A program made the translations under genes and the position numbers. Below are positions 1 to 6,412 of a DNA stretch of 7,772 nucleotides, in pieces. Numbering within the stretch: position 1 is the stretch's first letter; each line of letters opens with the position of its first letter. A model generated the notes under the pieces. That model was given only the letters and a program-made list of their open reading frames with translations. It did no database searches and was not told where the DNA came from. The stretch is from contig JAKANW010000119.1 of NCBI GenBank assembly GCA_021823555.1, positions 1-7,772 on the forward strand, given 5' to 3'. The DNA is from Chloroflexota bacterium (GTDB lineage Bacteria > Chloroflexota > Anaerolineae > Anaerolineales > Villigracilaceae).

Positions 1-1838
1 TCCCTCATCCGCTTATCCGCTTTGCAATCCGTTACAACGAACGCCCCAGGCATCCTCTTCGCGTCGAAATCTTTCTCGCCATCGAGTCGGAACGACATAT
101 ACCCATCGGAGAGATCGCGCAGCCACGTCCCCACCACCCCCGCCTTCGCAACAGGGACTTGCAGTTGATACGTGAAATCATCCACCTTCACCAGCGTGCC
201 CTTCACCGTTCCACCTTTGGGTGTCGTGATCGAAGTCGCCTGCGACTGTCCCTTCTTCAACGCGGACAAATCCGACGACACCGCATAATCCAGCATCTGC
301 CGAACGCGATTGCCCTTTAACTCAAACGCCGCGCTCGACTCCCCTCTCCCTTTGGGAGAGGGGCTGGGGTGAGGGGCATCGTCAACAAAATAGAAATGAG
401 GGTAGCCGCTCTTCTTGTACTTGAAATCAATTCCAGCCGACTCCGCCAACTTTCTAACCTTCAAACGTGCAACGTTCAACGTATTGAAATCCAACTTGGC
501 GCGGCGGACGCGTCCCTTATGCGGCGTATCCACCGAGTGCGGCGCGCAGGCCAGCAGCACATCCGCCATGATGTCCGCCAGTTCACGCGTCTTCTTCTCA
601 TCGAAGCCGCGCTGCGTGATCCACGGCGTGCCCAAGCGGATTCCGCTCGGGTCTGCCGAATTCTTGTCGCCAGGGATGGTATTGCGATTGACAACGACAC
701 CCACAATATCGAGAATCCGCGCCGCCTGGTCTCCGCTCAACTTCGTTCCATCTTCCCCAACGACCGTTGTCACATCCACATTCACTAAATGGCTATCTGT
801 TCCTCCAAACGGGACGCGCAACCCGCGCTTCACGAACTGATCCGCCATCGCCTCGGCATTCGCAATCGTCTGCGCCTGCAATTTCTTGAACTGCTTGGTC
901 TGAGCCAGCTTGAAGGTCAGAGCGAGAGCCGCAAAGACATTGACATGAGGCCCGCCCTGCTCGCCAGGGAACACGGCCTTATCAATCTTCTTCGCAATCG
1001 CCGCATCGGTCGTCAGCAACACCGCCCCGCGCGGACCGTCGAGACTCTTGTGCGTGGTAGACATGACCACGTGAGCATACCCAATCGGCGAGGGGACAAC
1101 GCCCGCTGCCACCAGCCCGCCGATATGCGAAATATCTGCAAGGAAGTACGCGCCGACTTCATCGGCGATCTCGCGGAACTTCTTCCAATCGGGCACCCAC
1201 GAATAGGACGAGTACCCTGCAATGATGAGTTTCGGTTTGTTCTCCAAAGCCAGCGCGCGAATGGCGTCGTAATCCAAGCGCTCATTCGCGTCCACCGTGT
1301 AATGCACCGCCTTGAACCACTTCCCGCTTCGATTCACCGACGACCCGTGCGAGAGGTGACCGCCGTGCAAAAGGTTGAGTCCCATCACAGTATCGCCCAC
1401 GTCGAGCAATGCTTGATAGACCGCGTTGTTGGCGGGCGCGCCCGAAAGCGCTTGCACGTTGACGAAGATCTGGTCGGCGCTGTAGCCGTTGGCGGCAAAG
1501 GCTTCAGCCGCGCGTCGGCGCGCCAGCGACTCGACCAAGTCGGCATACTCCACGCCCTTGTAATAGCGCGGGTCGCCGTTGCGGCGATACTCAGCCAAAC
1601 GCGCTGGATAATCCAAAATTTCATCTTCGGACATCCAGCGCGTCTCTTCGTCGGGATAGCCTTCGGCATAAATGTTCTGGAAGGCAGATGCCAGCGCCTC
1701 ACGCACGGCCAACGGCGCCGTCGATTCGCTCGGGATCAGGATCAGTTTGCGGGCCTGCCTCTCCGATTCCAGTTGAGTCAGATCGAAGGTGTCGGGATCC
1801 AAATCGGCAAGTTTGCCGCGGAATAAATAATCAGCCAT
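1..1838 (-). CDS. glyA: Serine hydroxymethyltransferase fused to a GcvT-like domain (3' end outside window)
   Basis: The first ~434 residues form a PLP-dependent serine hydroxymethyltransferase, a cytosolic enzyme interconverting serine plus tetrahydrofolate with glycine plus 5,10-methylene-THF. Visible motifs are YAEGYP (57-62), GGHLSHGS, ADISHIGGL with D235 and H238, and TTHKSLDGPRG with the Schiff-base lysine at K264; the D-to-K spacing of 29 matches E. coli GlyA. About 28 extra residues follow YAEGYP (about 63-91) compared with E. coli. After a ~50-residue linker and a repeat-encoded stretch (489-500), residues from about 503 resemble the N-terminal part of aminomethyltransferase GcvT (FELKGNRVRQMLDYAVSSDL, then a KKGQSQATS segment). 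I infer a bifunctional or regulatory fusion in glycine/one-carbon metabolism. The ATG is preceded by AAGGAG with 6 nt between (1845-1850). The frame stays open to position 1, so the C-terminus is missing here. SHMT is near certain; the GcvT assignment is moderate. Confidence 0.93.
   Translation of the reverse strand, partial: MADYLFRGKLADLDPDTFDLTQLESERQARKLILIPSESTAPLAVREALASAFQNIYAEGYPDEETRWMSEDEILDYPARLAEYRRNGDPRYYKGVEYADLVESLARRRAAEAFAANGYSADQIFVNVQALSGAPANNAVYQALLDVGDTVMGLNLLHGGHLSHGSSVNRSGKWFKAVHYTVDANERLDYDAIRALALENKPKLIIAGYSSYSWVPDWKKFREIADEVGAYFLADISHIGGLVAAGVVPSPIGYAHVVMSTTHKSLDGPRGAVLLTTDAAIAKKIDKAVFPGEQGGPHVNVFAALALTFKLAQTKQFKKLQAQTIANAEAMADQFVKRGLRVPFGGTDSHLVNVDVTTVVGEDGTKLSGDQAARILDIVGVVVNRNTIPGDKNSADPSGIRLGTPWITQRGFDEKKTRELADIMADVLLACAPHSVDTPHKGRVRRAKLDFNTLNVARLKVRKLAESAGIDFKYKKSGYPHFYFVDDAPHPSPSPKGRGESSAAFELKGNRVRQMLDYAVSSDLSALKKGQSQATSITTPKGGTVKGTLVKVDDFTYQLQVPVAKAGVVGTWLRDLSDGYMSFRLDGEKDFDAKRMPGAFVVTDCKADKRMR
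341..376. repeat. Small palindromic GC-rich repeat inside glyA
   Basis: A perfect 10-bp inverted repeat (341-350 and 354-363, CCCCTCTCCC/GGGAGAGGGG) surrounds a TTT loop and is followed by a G-rich tail CTGGGGTGAGGGG. I recognise this as a widespread bacterial interspersed repeat type, usually intergenic. Here it adds the in-frame residues PHPSPSPKGRGE (489-500 of the glyA product), between the SHMT linker and the GcvT-like domain. The low-complexity, proline-rich peptide differs sharply from the protein around it, which supports insertion into a tolerant linker. Confidence 0.75.
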
Positions 1839-1854
1839 GTGAATCTCCTTGATG

Positions 1855-1941
1855 TGTCATGCGGAGGAGCGGGGTGACGAAGCATCTCTACCCTGACGAG
1901 CGAGACTCTTCGGTCGCGAGAAATGCTCCCTCAGAGTGACA
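1855..1941. repeat. Palindromic dispersed repeat in the glyA leader
   Basis: The element starts TGTCATGCGGAGG and ends CCTCAGAGTGACA. The termini are imperfect inverted repeats (TGTCA/TGACA exact, 10 of 13 over the wider arm). Inside, GAAGCATCTC (1878-1887) is mirrored by GAGAAATGCTCC. This form resembles the TGTCAT-GAGGAGCG-GAAGCATCTC intergenic repeats known from Chloroflexota and other bacteria; that match is from memory, not a search. It lies between the glyA promoter and ribosome-binding site, so it should be transcribed and fold as a long hairpin in the mRNA leader. Confidence 0.65.
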
Positions 1942-1974
1942 TATTCTTTAGTATTTGATTTGTCAGACAGTTGA

Positions 1975-2003
1975 ATTGTAGAACGGGAAAGAGGAAGGGT
2001 CAA
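1975..2003 (-). promoter_or_regulatory. Sigma70-type promoter of glyA
   Basis: On the minus strand, TTGACC (1998-2003) is followed by a 17-nt spacer and TACAAT (1975-1980). Both hexamers are one mismatch from consensus with the optimal spacing. Transcription would start near 1968 and give a leader of about 130 nt containing the palindromic repeat. No riboswitch fold was recognised in the leader. Confidence 0.75.
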
Positions 2004-2189
2004 GTGAGAAATGGCACATAATCGGATAAGATAGATGGGGAGTCCGCAGGGACTTCGCAGAAATAGCACGGGGTATTCGATCCCCGTGCGGGTCCCATCG
2101 CCGCGCGGACGCGAATCGAAACGGGAAAACCATCCAACCGCGTGATCTACAATCGGCAAACCGCATCTCTCAAATAGGCTTCATCCCTC
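2004..2189. other. Intergenic stretch between divergent promoters, with a perfect hairpin
   Basis: Between the glyA and MerR promoters I see no gene. The only clear structure is GCACGGGG (2066-2073), loop TATTCGAT, then CCCCGTGC (2082-2089), an 8-bp perfect stem. It has no T-run on either strand, so it is not a normal intrinsic terminator. An additional weak hairpin AGTCC/GGACT lies near 2041-2053. The role is unknown. Confidence 0.5.
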
Positions 2190-2220
2190 TTGACTCTCCT
2201 GCAACTGGAGGGTGTATAAA
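2190..2220 (+). promoter_or_regulatory. MerR-type promoter with operator dyad in a 19-bp spacer
   Basis: TTGACT (2190-2195) and TATAAA (2215-2220) are separated by 19 bp, the over-long spacing typical of promoters activated by MerR-family proteins. The spacer region holds a dyad, ACTCTCC (2193-2199) and GGAGGGT (2207-2213), matching in 6 of 7 positions and centred at 2203. It resembles the ACCCTCC-type half sites of BmrR/TipA-like regulators. I infer that the regulator encoded directly downstream controls its own synthesis. Confidence 0.8.
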
Positions 2221-2239
2221 ATTTATTGGAGGCCTCAGC

Positions 2240-3082
2240 ATGATCCGAATCGGAGACTTTTCCAAACTCAGTCGTGTCTCGGTCAAGACGCTGCGGTACT
2301 ACGACGAAATGGGTTTGCTCAAACCCGTCGAAGTGGACCCCTTTACAGGCTACCGTTTCTACGAGCACAGCCAGTTGTCAGCTCTGCACCGTATCCTGGC
2401 GCTCAAGGATCTGGGCTTTTCGCTCGAGGAGATCGGCCGTCTCCTCGATGACGGTCTGTCTGTGGACCAGATGCGGGGGATGCTCAAGCTCCGTGAAACG
2501 GAAGCTCGCCAAAGGGTCCAGGAAGATGCGGAGCGGTTAAAGCGCGTCGAGGCCCGGCTGAGACGAATCGAACAGGAGGATGGCATGTCCAAGTACGATG
2601 TGGTCATCAAGAATGTGGAGGCGGTCAAAGTCGCTTCCATCCGTGACGTGGTGCCGACCCCGCCCGAACAAGGGCCGCTGTGGGGCGAGCTGGAGGGCTA
2701 TCTGGCGTTGCACAGCGTTCGCCCGAACGGAGCCTGTTTCACGCTCTATCACGATGAGGAATACAAGGAGCGCGACTGGGACATCGAGGTCTGTGAACCG
2801 CTTGAGGAGAACGTGAGCGAGTCGACACTTGCACCTGGCGCAAGTGCAGGTGAACGCGCCAAAGTGCGTAGCCTGCCTGCCGCGACCGTTGCCTGCGCCA
2901 CCCACAACGGGCCGTTCGTCACCCTCAACGAGGCCTACAACGCCATCGGCAAATGGATTGACGAGAACGGCTATCGCATCGTCGGCCCGAGCCGCGAGAT
3001 CTACCTGCGCCCGGCGAAGAACGGCAGCCAAACCGACCCCGACACGGTGACGGAGATCCAGTTCCCGGTGGAGAAAGCATAG
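2240..3082 (+). CDS. MerR-family transcriptional activator with GyrI-like effector domain (BmrR type)
   Basis: This is a cytoplasmic DNA-binding regulator. Residues 1-70 are a MerR winged helix-turn-helix (TLRYYDEMGLL at 17-27, wing GYRFY at 37-41). Residues ~75-115 form the charged dimerisation helix, and ~117-280 are a GyrI-like/AraC effector-binding domain ending in REIYLRP and TEIQFPV. Length (280 aa) and layout match Bacillus BmrR, which senses lipophilic cations; E253, in REIY, is the likely counterpart of its ligand-binding glutamate (inference). The start is supported by GGAGG at 2228-2232. No efflux pump lies next to it, so targets other than its own promoter are unknown. A small palindrome at 2826-2846 encodes the Ala/Gly/Ser-rich loop at about residues 196-204. 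The ligand cannot be inferred. Confidence 0.92.
   Translation: MIRIGDFSKLSRVSVKTLRYYDEMGLLKPVEVDPFTGYRFYEHSQLSALHRILALKDLGFSLEEIGRLLDDGLSVDQMRGMLKLRETEARQRVQEDAERLKRVEARLRRIEQEDGMSKYDVVIKNVEAVKVASIRDVVPTPPEQGPLWGELEGYLALHSVRPNGACFTLYHDEEYKERDWDIEVCEPLEENVSESTLAPGASAGERAKVRSLPAATVACATHNGPFVTLNEAYNAIGKWIDENGYRIVGPSREIYLRPAKNGSQTDPDTVTEIQFPVEKA
2826..2846. repeat. Inverted repeat within the MerR-family gene
   Basis: CACTTGC (2826-2832) and GCAAGTG (2840-2846) form a perfect 7-bp stem around ACCTGGC. A related CAGGTG follows, and could pair instead with the CACCTG in the loop. It encodes TLAPGASAG, a flexible loop in the effector domain. It may be chance, or a small inserted repeat. Confidence 0.35.
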
Positions 3083-3132
3083 GGCGGGTAGTCTTGTAGA
3101 ACAGCGGGGGCGCATTTGAAGGCGCAACCTGG

Positions 3133-3180
3133 AACACACAGCGAATTTGGGATGAGAGTCGCTGTGTGTTTGTTTTATTT
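3133..3180 (+). terminator. Intrinsic terminator of the MerR-family gene
   Basis: AACACACAGCGA (3133-3144) pairs perfectly over 12 bp with TCGCTGTGTGTT (3159-3170) across a 14-nt loop. The T-rich tract TTTGTTTTATTT (3169-3180) follows. This is a textbook rho-independent terminator, 50 nt after the regulator's stop codon. Confidence 0.92.
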
Positions 3181-3225
3181 CGCTAATCCACCCACAAAGT
3201 TTCCCCACAAACCAGTAACGCCTCG

Positions 3226-3245
3226 TTTACACACCTTTGCTACCA
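3226..3245 (+). promoter_or_regulatory. Possible 10-bp direct-repeat regulator box upstream of the secreted-protein gene
   Basis: TTTACACACC (3226-3235) is followed directly by TTTGCTACCA (3236-3245), identical at 6 of 10 positions. The 10-bp phase is like OmpR/PhoB-family response-regulator sites. It also contains an extended -10-like TGCTACCAT (3238-3246), but no good -35. The evidence is weak. Confidence 0.25.
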
Positions 3246-3294
3246 TGGAGAAGGTTGAATGCGCATCAACCCAATCAACTTGGAAAGGAGAAAC

Positions 3295-3795
3295 ATGAAA
3301 AAGAAAATTTCACTTATCATCGGCGGACTGGTCAGCCTCCTACTGATCGTCGGCGCTGTGGGCGCCACGGTCGCATACGCACAGGAGGCCACTCCAACGA
3401 CATCGCCTGCACATCAGGGACCCGGAGGCGGTCCGCACGGCAATCGCGGGCTGGAACCCAATGAGCTTCAGGCCGCGGCGAAAGTGCTTGGCATGACGAC
3501 CGACGATCTTTCGACTGAATTAAAGAGTGGCAAGACCCTGTCTGATCTCGCCACCGAGAAAGGAGTTGACCTGCAAACCGTCAAAGACGCCATCCAGACC
3601 GCCCGCAACGATCAAATGCGAGCCCAGATCAACCAGGCAGTCACCGACGGCAAGATGACGCAGGATAAGGCCAACTGGCTGCTCGAAGGCCTGGATAAAG
3701 GCTACCTCAACGGTCCTGGCTTTGGATTTGGCTTCGGCTTTGACCACAGCGGCCTGCCGCCCCAAAATGCAGTTACCCCTGCCGCGGGCCAGTAA
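3295..3795 (+). CDS. Small secreted protein with LGM-TDDL helical module (DUF2680-like)
   Basis: The product is a 166-residue exported protein of unknown function. It opens with a Sec signal peptide (MKKKIS, hydrophobic core about 5-24) and a probable cleavage site after AYA at residue 29. A Pro/Gly/Thr-rich linker (31-52) follows. The helical module 54-103 contains VLGMTTDDLSTELKSGKTL, a pattern common in small secreted proteins of Chloroflexota, Firmicutes and Actinobacteria. Residues 111-137 (INQAVTDGKMTQDKANWLL) resemble DUF2680-type helices. The tail carries a GFGFGFGF run (142-149). The chosen ATG has AAAGGAG ending 4 nt upstream and leaves the lysine-rich signal start; an in-frame ATG at 3259 would add 12 residues that spoil it and lacks a ribosome site. 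It is a single gene bounded by terminators on both sides. Confidence 0.85.
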   Translation: MKKKISLIIGGLVSLLLIVGAVGATVAYAQEATPTTSPAHQGPGGGPHGNRGLEPNELQAAAKVLGMTTDDLSTELKSGKTLSDLATEKGVDLQTVKDAIQTARNDQMRAQINQAVTDGKMTQDKANWLLEGLDKGYLNGPGFGFGFGFDHSGLPPQNAVTPAAGQ

Positions 3796-3825
3796 CCTAC
3801 ATCCCAATTTGGTTCATCGAATCTG

Positions 3826-3872
3826 ACAATAAGACAGGTGAGGCTGAACTGCCTCACCTGTCTTATTGTTTT
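3826..3872. terminator. Long-stem terminator between convergent genes
   Basis: A 19-bp perfect inverted repeat (3826-3844 and 3851-3869) encloses the loop TGAACT. On the plus strand the stem is followed by TTTT (TTGTTTTACC), making a good intrinsic terminator for the secreted-protein gene. On the minus strand the flanking T-content is poorer, but the hairpin lies 10 nt past the lipoprotein stop codon and may serve both genes. Confidence 0.9.
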
Positions 3873-3879
3873 ACCGGAA

Positions 3880-4950
3880 TTAATGCCGTGGACCGTTACC
3901 GCCTCCACCGGGCGCGCCGGGGCCGCCACCGCCGCCGGGACGCTGGCCGAGCGAACGCTCGAAGGTATCGAGGTTCCCACGCGCCTGGGGCATTTGTCCG
4001 CGGGCGAACTGGGTGGTGATTTCATTGAATTTGCCGGTGAACTGACTCAGGTCCGGGCCGCCTGCCGCGCCGCCGGGTCCGCCGAAGTTCTGGAAACCGG
4101 CCTGGGCGTTGGCGCCCAACTGGGCCAGGTTCATCAGTTCGTCGCGCGAGAGTTTGTTGTCGCCCATGGCAGCATTGGCCGCATCAATGAATTGGAAGCC
4201 GGATTGCAAGGCAGCCGCGCGGTCGGTGGGGATGTTGTTCGGCTGGATCTGCGAGATCTGGTTCAGGCGGTTCTGTTGATCGGTTTGCAAAGTGCCTTTC
4301 AAATCTTGGCTTTTTGCTTTGAGAGCTTCTGCCTGCGTCTGCGCCTGCTGGGCGGCCGCGTTCAACTGGTTGATGGTGTCCTGCGCCAGCGCCAGTCCCT
4401 GCGAAAGGGTGTTGTTGATCTCCGTCAGGGAAGTGTTGATTGCGCTGAGCGTGGAATTCATCTGATTCAATTCAGATTGAATCCCGTTCATGGCAGTGAT
4501 CATTTCATTGGCCAGGTCTGCATAGAGGGAATAATACTCGTTCGCCAGTTGTTCGGCCTGGGCTACAGCGTCGTAGGCCGTGTTGTAGTATGAGTATACA
4601 TAGGTCACTTCATCCTGGGTCATTGTGCCATCGCTGGTCGTGGTCGCGACCGCGCTCGTGGTCTGCTCGGTGGCTGTGACAGCCTCGGAAACGGCCTGGT
4701 CAATCAGCGCCGTCAGTTCTTCTTCCGTCATGGTGGTATATTCGACGGGCGCGCCGGGGGTGGCGGTTGGCGGCATGGATGTCAGGGCATTGGCATTCAT
4801 GGTGGCTTGCACCATGTTTTGCACCTGTTGGGTTTGGGCCACTGCCGTATTAACTGCATCCTGCTGGCTGGCGCCGCTGGGGGCACTGCAAGCTACCAGG
4901 ATGCCGGCCAGCACAAAGGTTGTGAATACGATACGAAGCATGGATTTCAT
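3880..4950 (-). CDS. Coiled-coil lipoprotein of unknown function
   Basis: The 356-residue product has a lipoprotein signal (hydrophobic 5-20, lipobox LVAC, lipidated C21), so it should be anchored on the outer face of the membrane. After a Thr/Pro-rich spacer (about 57-70), residues ~112-235 are a Gln/Asn/Ala-rich, heptad-like helical region predicted as a long coiled coil. A helical segment with GDNKLSRDEL follows; it looks like half an EF-hand but lacks the first calcium ligands. The C-terminus is Gly/Pro-rich (GQRPGGGGGPGAPGGGG). GGAGGA sits 8 nt before the ATG, favouring M1 over M4. The gene starts 24 nt after the P450 stop on the same strand, so they are probably co-transcribed. I recognise no named family; a scaffold or envelope-associated role is only a guess. 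Confidence 0.85.
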   Translation of the reverse strand: MKSMLRIVFTTFVLAGILVACSAPSGASQQDAVNTAVAQTQQVQNMVQATMNANALTSMPPTATPGAPVEYTTMTEEELTALIDQAVSEAVTATEQTTSAVATTTSDGTMTQDEVTYVYSYYNTAYDAVAQAEQLANEYYSLYADLANEMITAMNGIQSELNQMNSTLSAINTSLTEINNTLSQGLALAQDTINQLNAAAQQAQTQAEALKAKSQDLKGTLQTDQQNRLNQISQIQPNNIPTDRAAALQSGFQFIDAANAAMGDNKLSRDELMNLAQLGANAQAGFQNFGGPGGAAGGPDLSQFTGKFNEITTQFARGQMPQARGNLDTFERSLGQRPGGGGGPGAPGGGGNGPRH

Positions 4951-4974
4951 GGTTTGTTCCTCCGTGGGTAAGGG

Positions 4975-6264
4975 TTACTGGATATTCCGGCGTTCAACCT
5001 GCAACGGGATACCGCTGCGGGAACGCAAAGTCACACTGGGTTGGGGTTTGGCCAGGTCTTCGTTTATGGGCAGGACCTGCCAACGGCGAGTGATCATGGA
5101 CAAGACCGCGATGGTTTCGGTCATGGCAAAGTGCTCACCGATGCACGACCGGCTCCCGCCGCCAAAAGGGAAGAAGGCATAGCGCGGGAAGGGACTTCCT
5201 TCGATCTCATCCCAGCGCTCAGGCCGGAACTCGAGTGGGTCAGCATAGAAGCGCGGATCGTGGTGCGTGACCCACTGGCTGACCAGCACAATTGAACCGG
5301 CTGGGATATGCTGTCCGCCAATCTCGCAATCCCTGATGGACTGGCGGCCAATCGTCCAGGCGGGCGGGCGCAGGGTTTCCTGGACGATCGCGCGGGTATA
5401 GGGTAGCCGGGTCAAGTCTTCCGGCATGGGTGTGCGGTCTCCCAGCACAAGATCCGCCTCGGCCTGCATCTAGCCCTGTACAAAAGGATGGTGCGCCAGC
5501 ATGTCCCAACTCCAGGCAAGCAACAGGGCAGTGGTCTCGTGGCCGGCCAGCAGGAAAGTCAGGGCATGGGCGTGGATTTGATCGTTGGTAAATTGTCCAC
5601 CTTCGTTTTGCCTGAGGAGTTGGATCAGGGTATTCTTTACCAGGTCGGATTGCGGATTGGAAATGAGCGCGGCGGTGACAGAGTTCAAATCAGCGACGGC
5701 GCGCTTGAAGTTCGGGACCCAACTTCGGGCGGAGTCGGGAAGCGGGAGGGCCGTCAGAGGGAACAGCCTCGTCAGTGTCTTCATCGAACGGCTGACCTTT
5801 TTGGCCGCATCCTGTGGGGAATCGCCGAAGAAGGAACACAGGGCGATATCGAGCGTCAGGCGCATCATCTCATCGGCCATGTCCAGGCGCTGGAGAGCGC
5901 TGTTTGCCATAACCGGCAGGTACTCCTCCATGCGCTGGCGGTGGAATGCGGGCCGGAGGGCGCGGCGCTGGGCAAGATGCCGATCCCCTTTGCTGGTCAG
6001 CAAGCCGTCGCCGAGCAGGATGCGGGCGCGTTGCAGGGCCGGGCCTTTGACGAAGTTGTGGCTTTGCTTGACCAGCACCTGTTCGATGAACTCCGGATGG
6101 TTGAACAGGAAGATGTCGCGCCGGCGAAGTTTGACGTGGGCGATGTCGCCCTGTTCGCGTGCCAGTTGGGTCAGGGCCTCCAGCGGGTCGCGGAACACCT
6201 GCCACAGAAAGTGGGATGGGGATATTTTGGGTTCGGCAGCGTTGAGGTACAGGTTGGTATTCAT
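4975..6264 (-). pseudogene. Cytochrome P450 interrupted by one in-frame TAG
   Basis: The encoded protein is a soluble bacterial cytochrome P450, a haem-thiolate monooxygenase of unknown substrate. Numbering from the ATG at 6264 (AGAAGG 6 nt upstream, better placed than the ATG at 6318), the oxygen-activating I-helix reads AGHETT (240-245), the K-helix ETLR (296-299), then FRPERW, and the haem loop FGGGSRSCIG with cysteine ligand C374. Codon 265 is TAG (5470-5472), immediately followed by ATG (5467-5469) in the same frame; sequence on both sides aligns as one continuous P450. The upstream half lacks the haem cysteine and the downstream half lacks the I-helix, so neither works alone. There is no ribosome site for a restart. 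At about 428 sense codons it is slightly compact; the region before ADEMMRLTL seems short. Recent nonsense mutation, sequencing error or amber readthrough are all possible. Redox partners are not nearby. Confidence 0.88.
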
Positions 6265-6412
6265 GTGCATCCTTCTTTCCATCAGGATGCCTACAGGATA
6301 CATGGAAGAGTCCCTCACGTCAGCCCGCGCCGGTGGGCAATGTTATCCCCTCTTTGGTTGGCTACATAAAAAAGTGAGCATTGCATAGACTTTTGTACCC
6401 CAAAATGAATGC

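Noticed and set aside
369..840. Two overlapping plus-strand open frames
   Set aside because: Both are antisense to the linker/GcvT-like part of glyA, begin within the repeat or near it, and have arginine-rich, non-protein-like composition.
789..1826. Long plus-strand open frame of 345 codons
   Set aside because: It runs antisense to glyA, shows no family resemblance and has no ribosome site; the SHMT frame on the other strand carries all active-site motifs.
2041..2115. Possible tRNA suggested by a T-arm-like stem-loop
   Set aside because: The loop is 8 nt rather than 7, the stem is 8 bp, and no acceptor, D-arm or anticodon stem could be fitted upstream.
1857..2159. Minus-strand 100-codon open frame upstream of glyA
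   Set aside because: It covers the glyA promoter and translates the palindromic repeat; there is no ribosome site and no recognisable domain.
2537..3208. Minus-strand 223-codon open frame
   Set aside because: It is the antisense shadow of the MerR-family gene and reads through its terminator hairpin.
4075..4160. EF-hand in the lipoprotein (GDNKLSRDEL)
   Set aside because: Only the second half of the loop fits; positions 1 and 3 are Ala and Met, so calcium binding is not supported.
3838..4593. Plus-strand 251-codon open frame
   Set aside because: It starts inside the terminator stem and is antisense to the lipoprotein gene, which has a lipobox and a ribosome site.
5488..6388. Two plus-strand open frames of 293 and 267 codons
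   Set aside because: Both are antisense to the P450 gene, whose frame shows the diagnostic haem and I-helix motifs.
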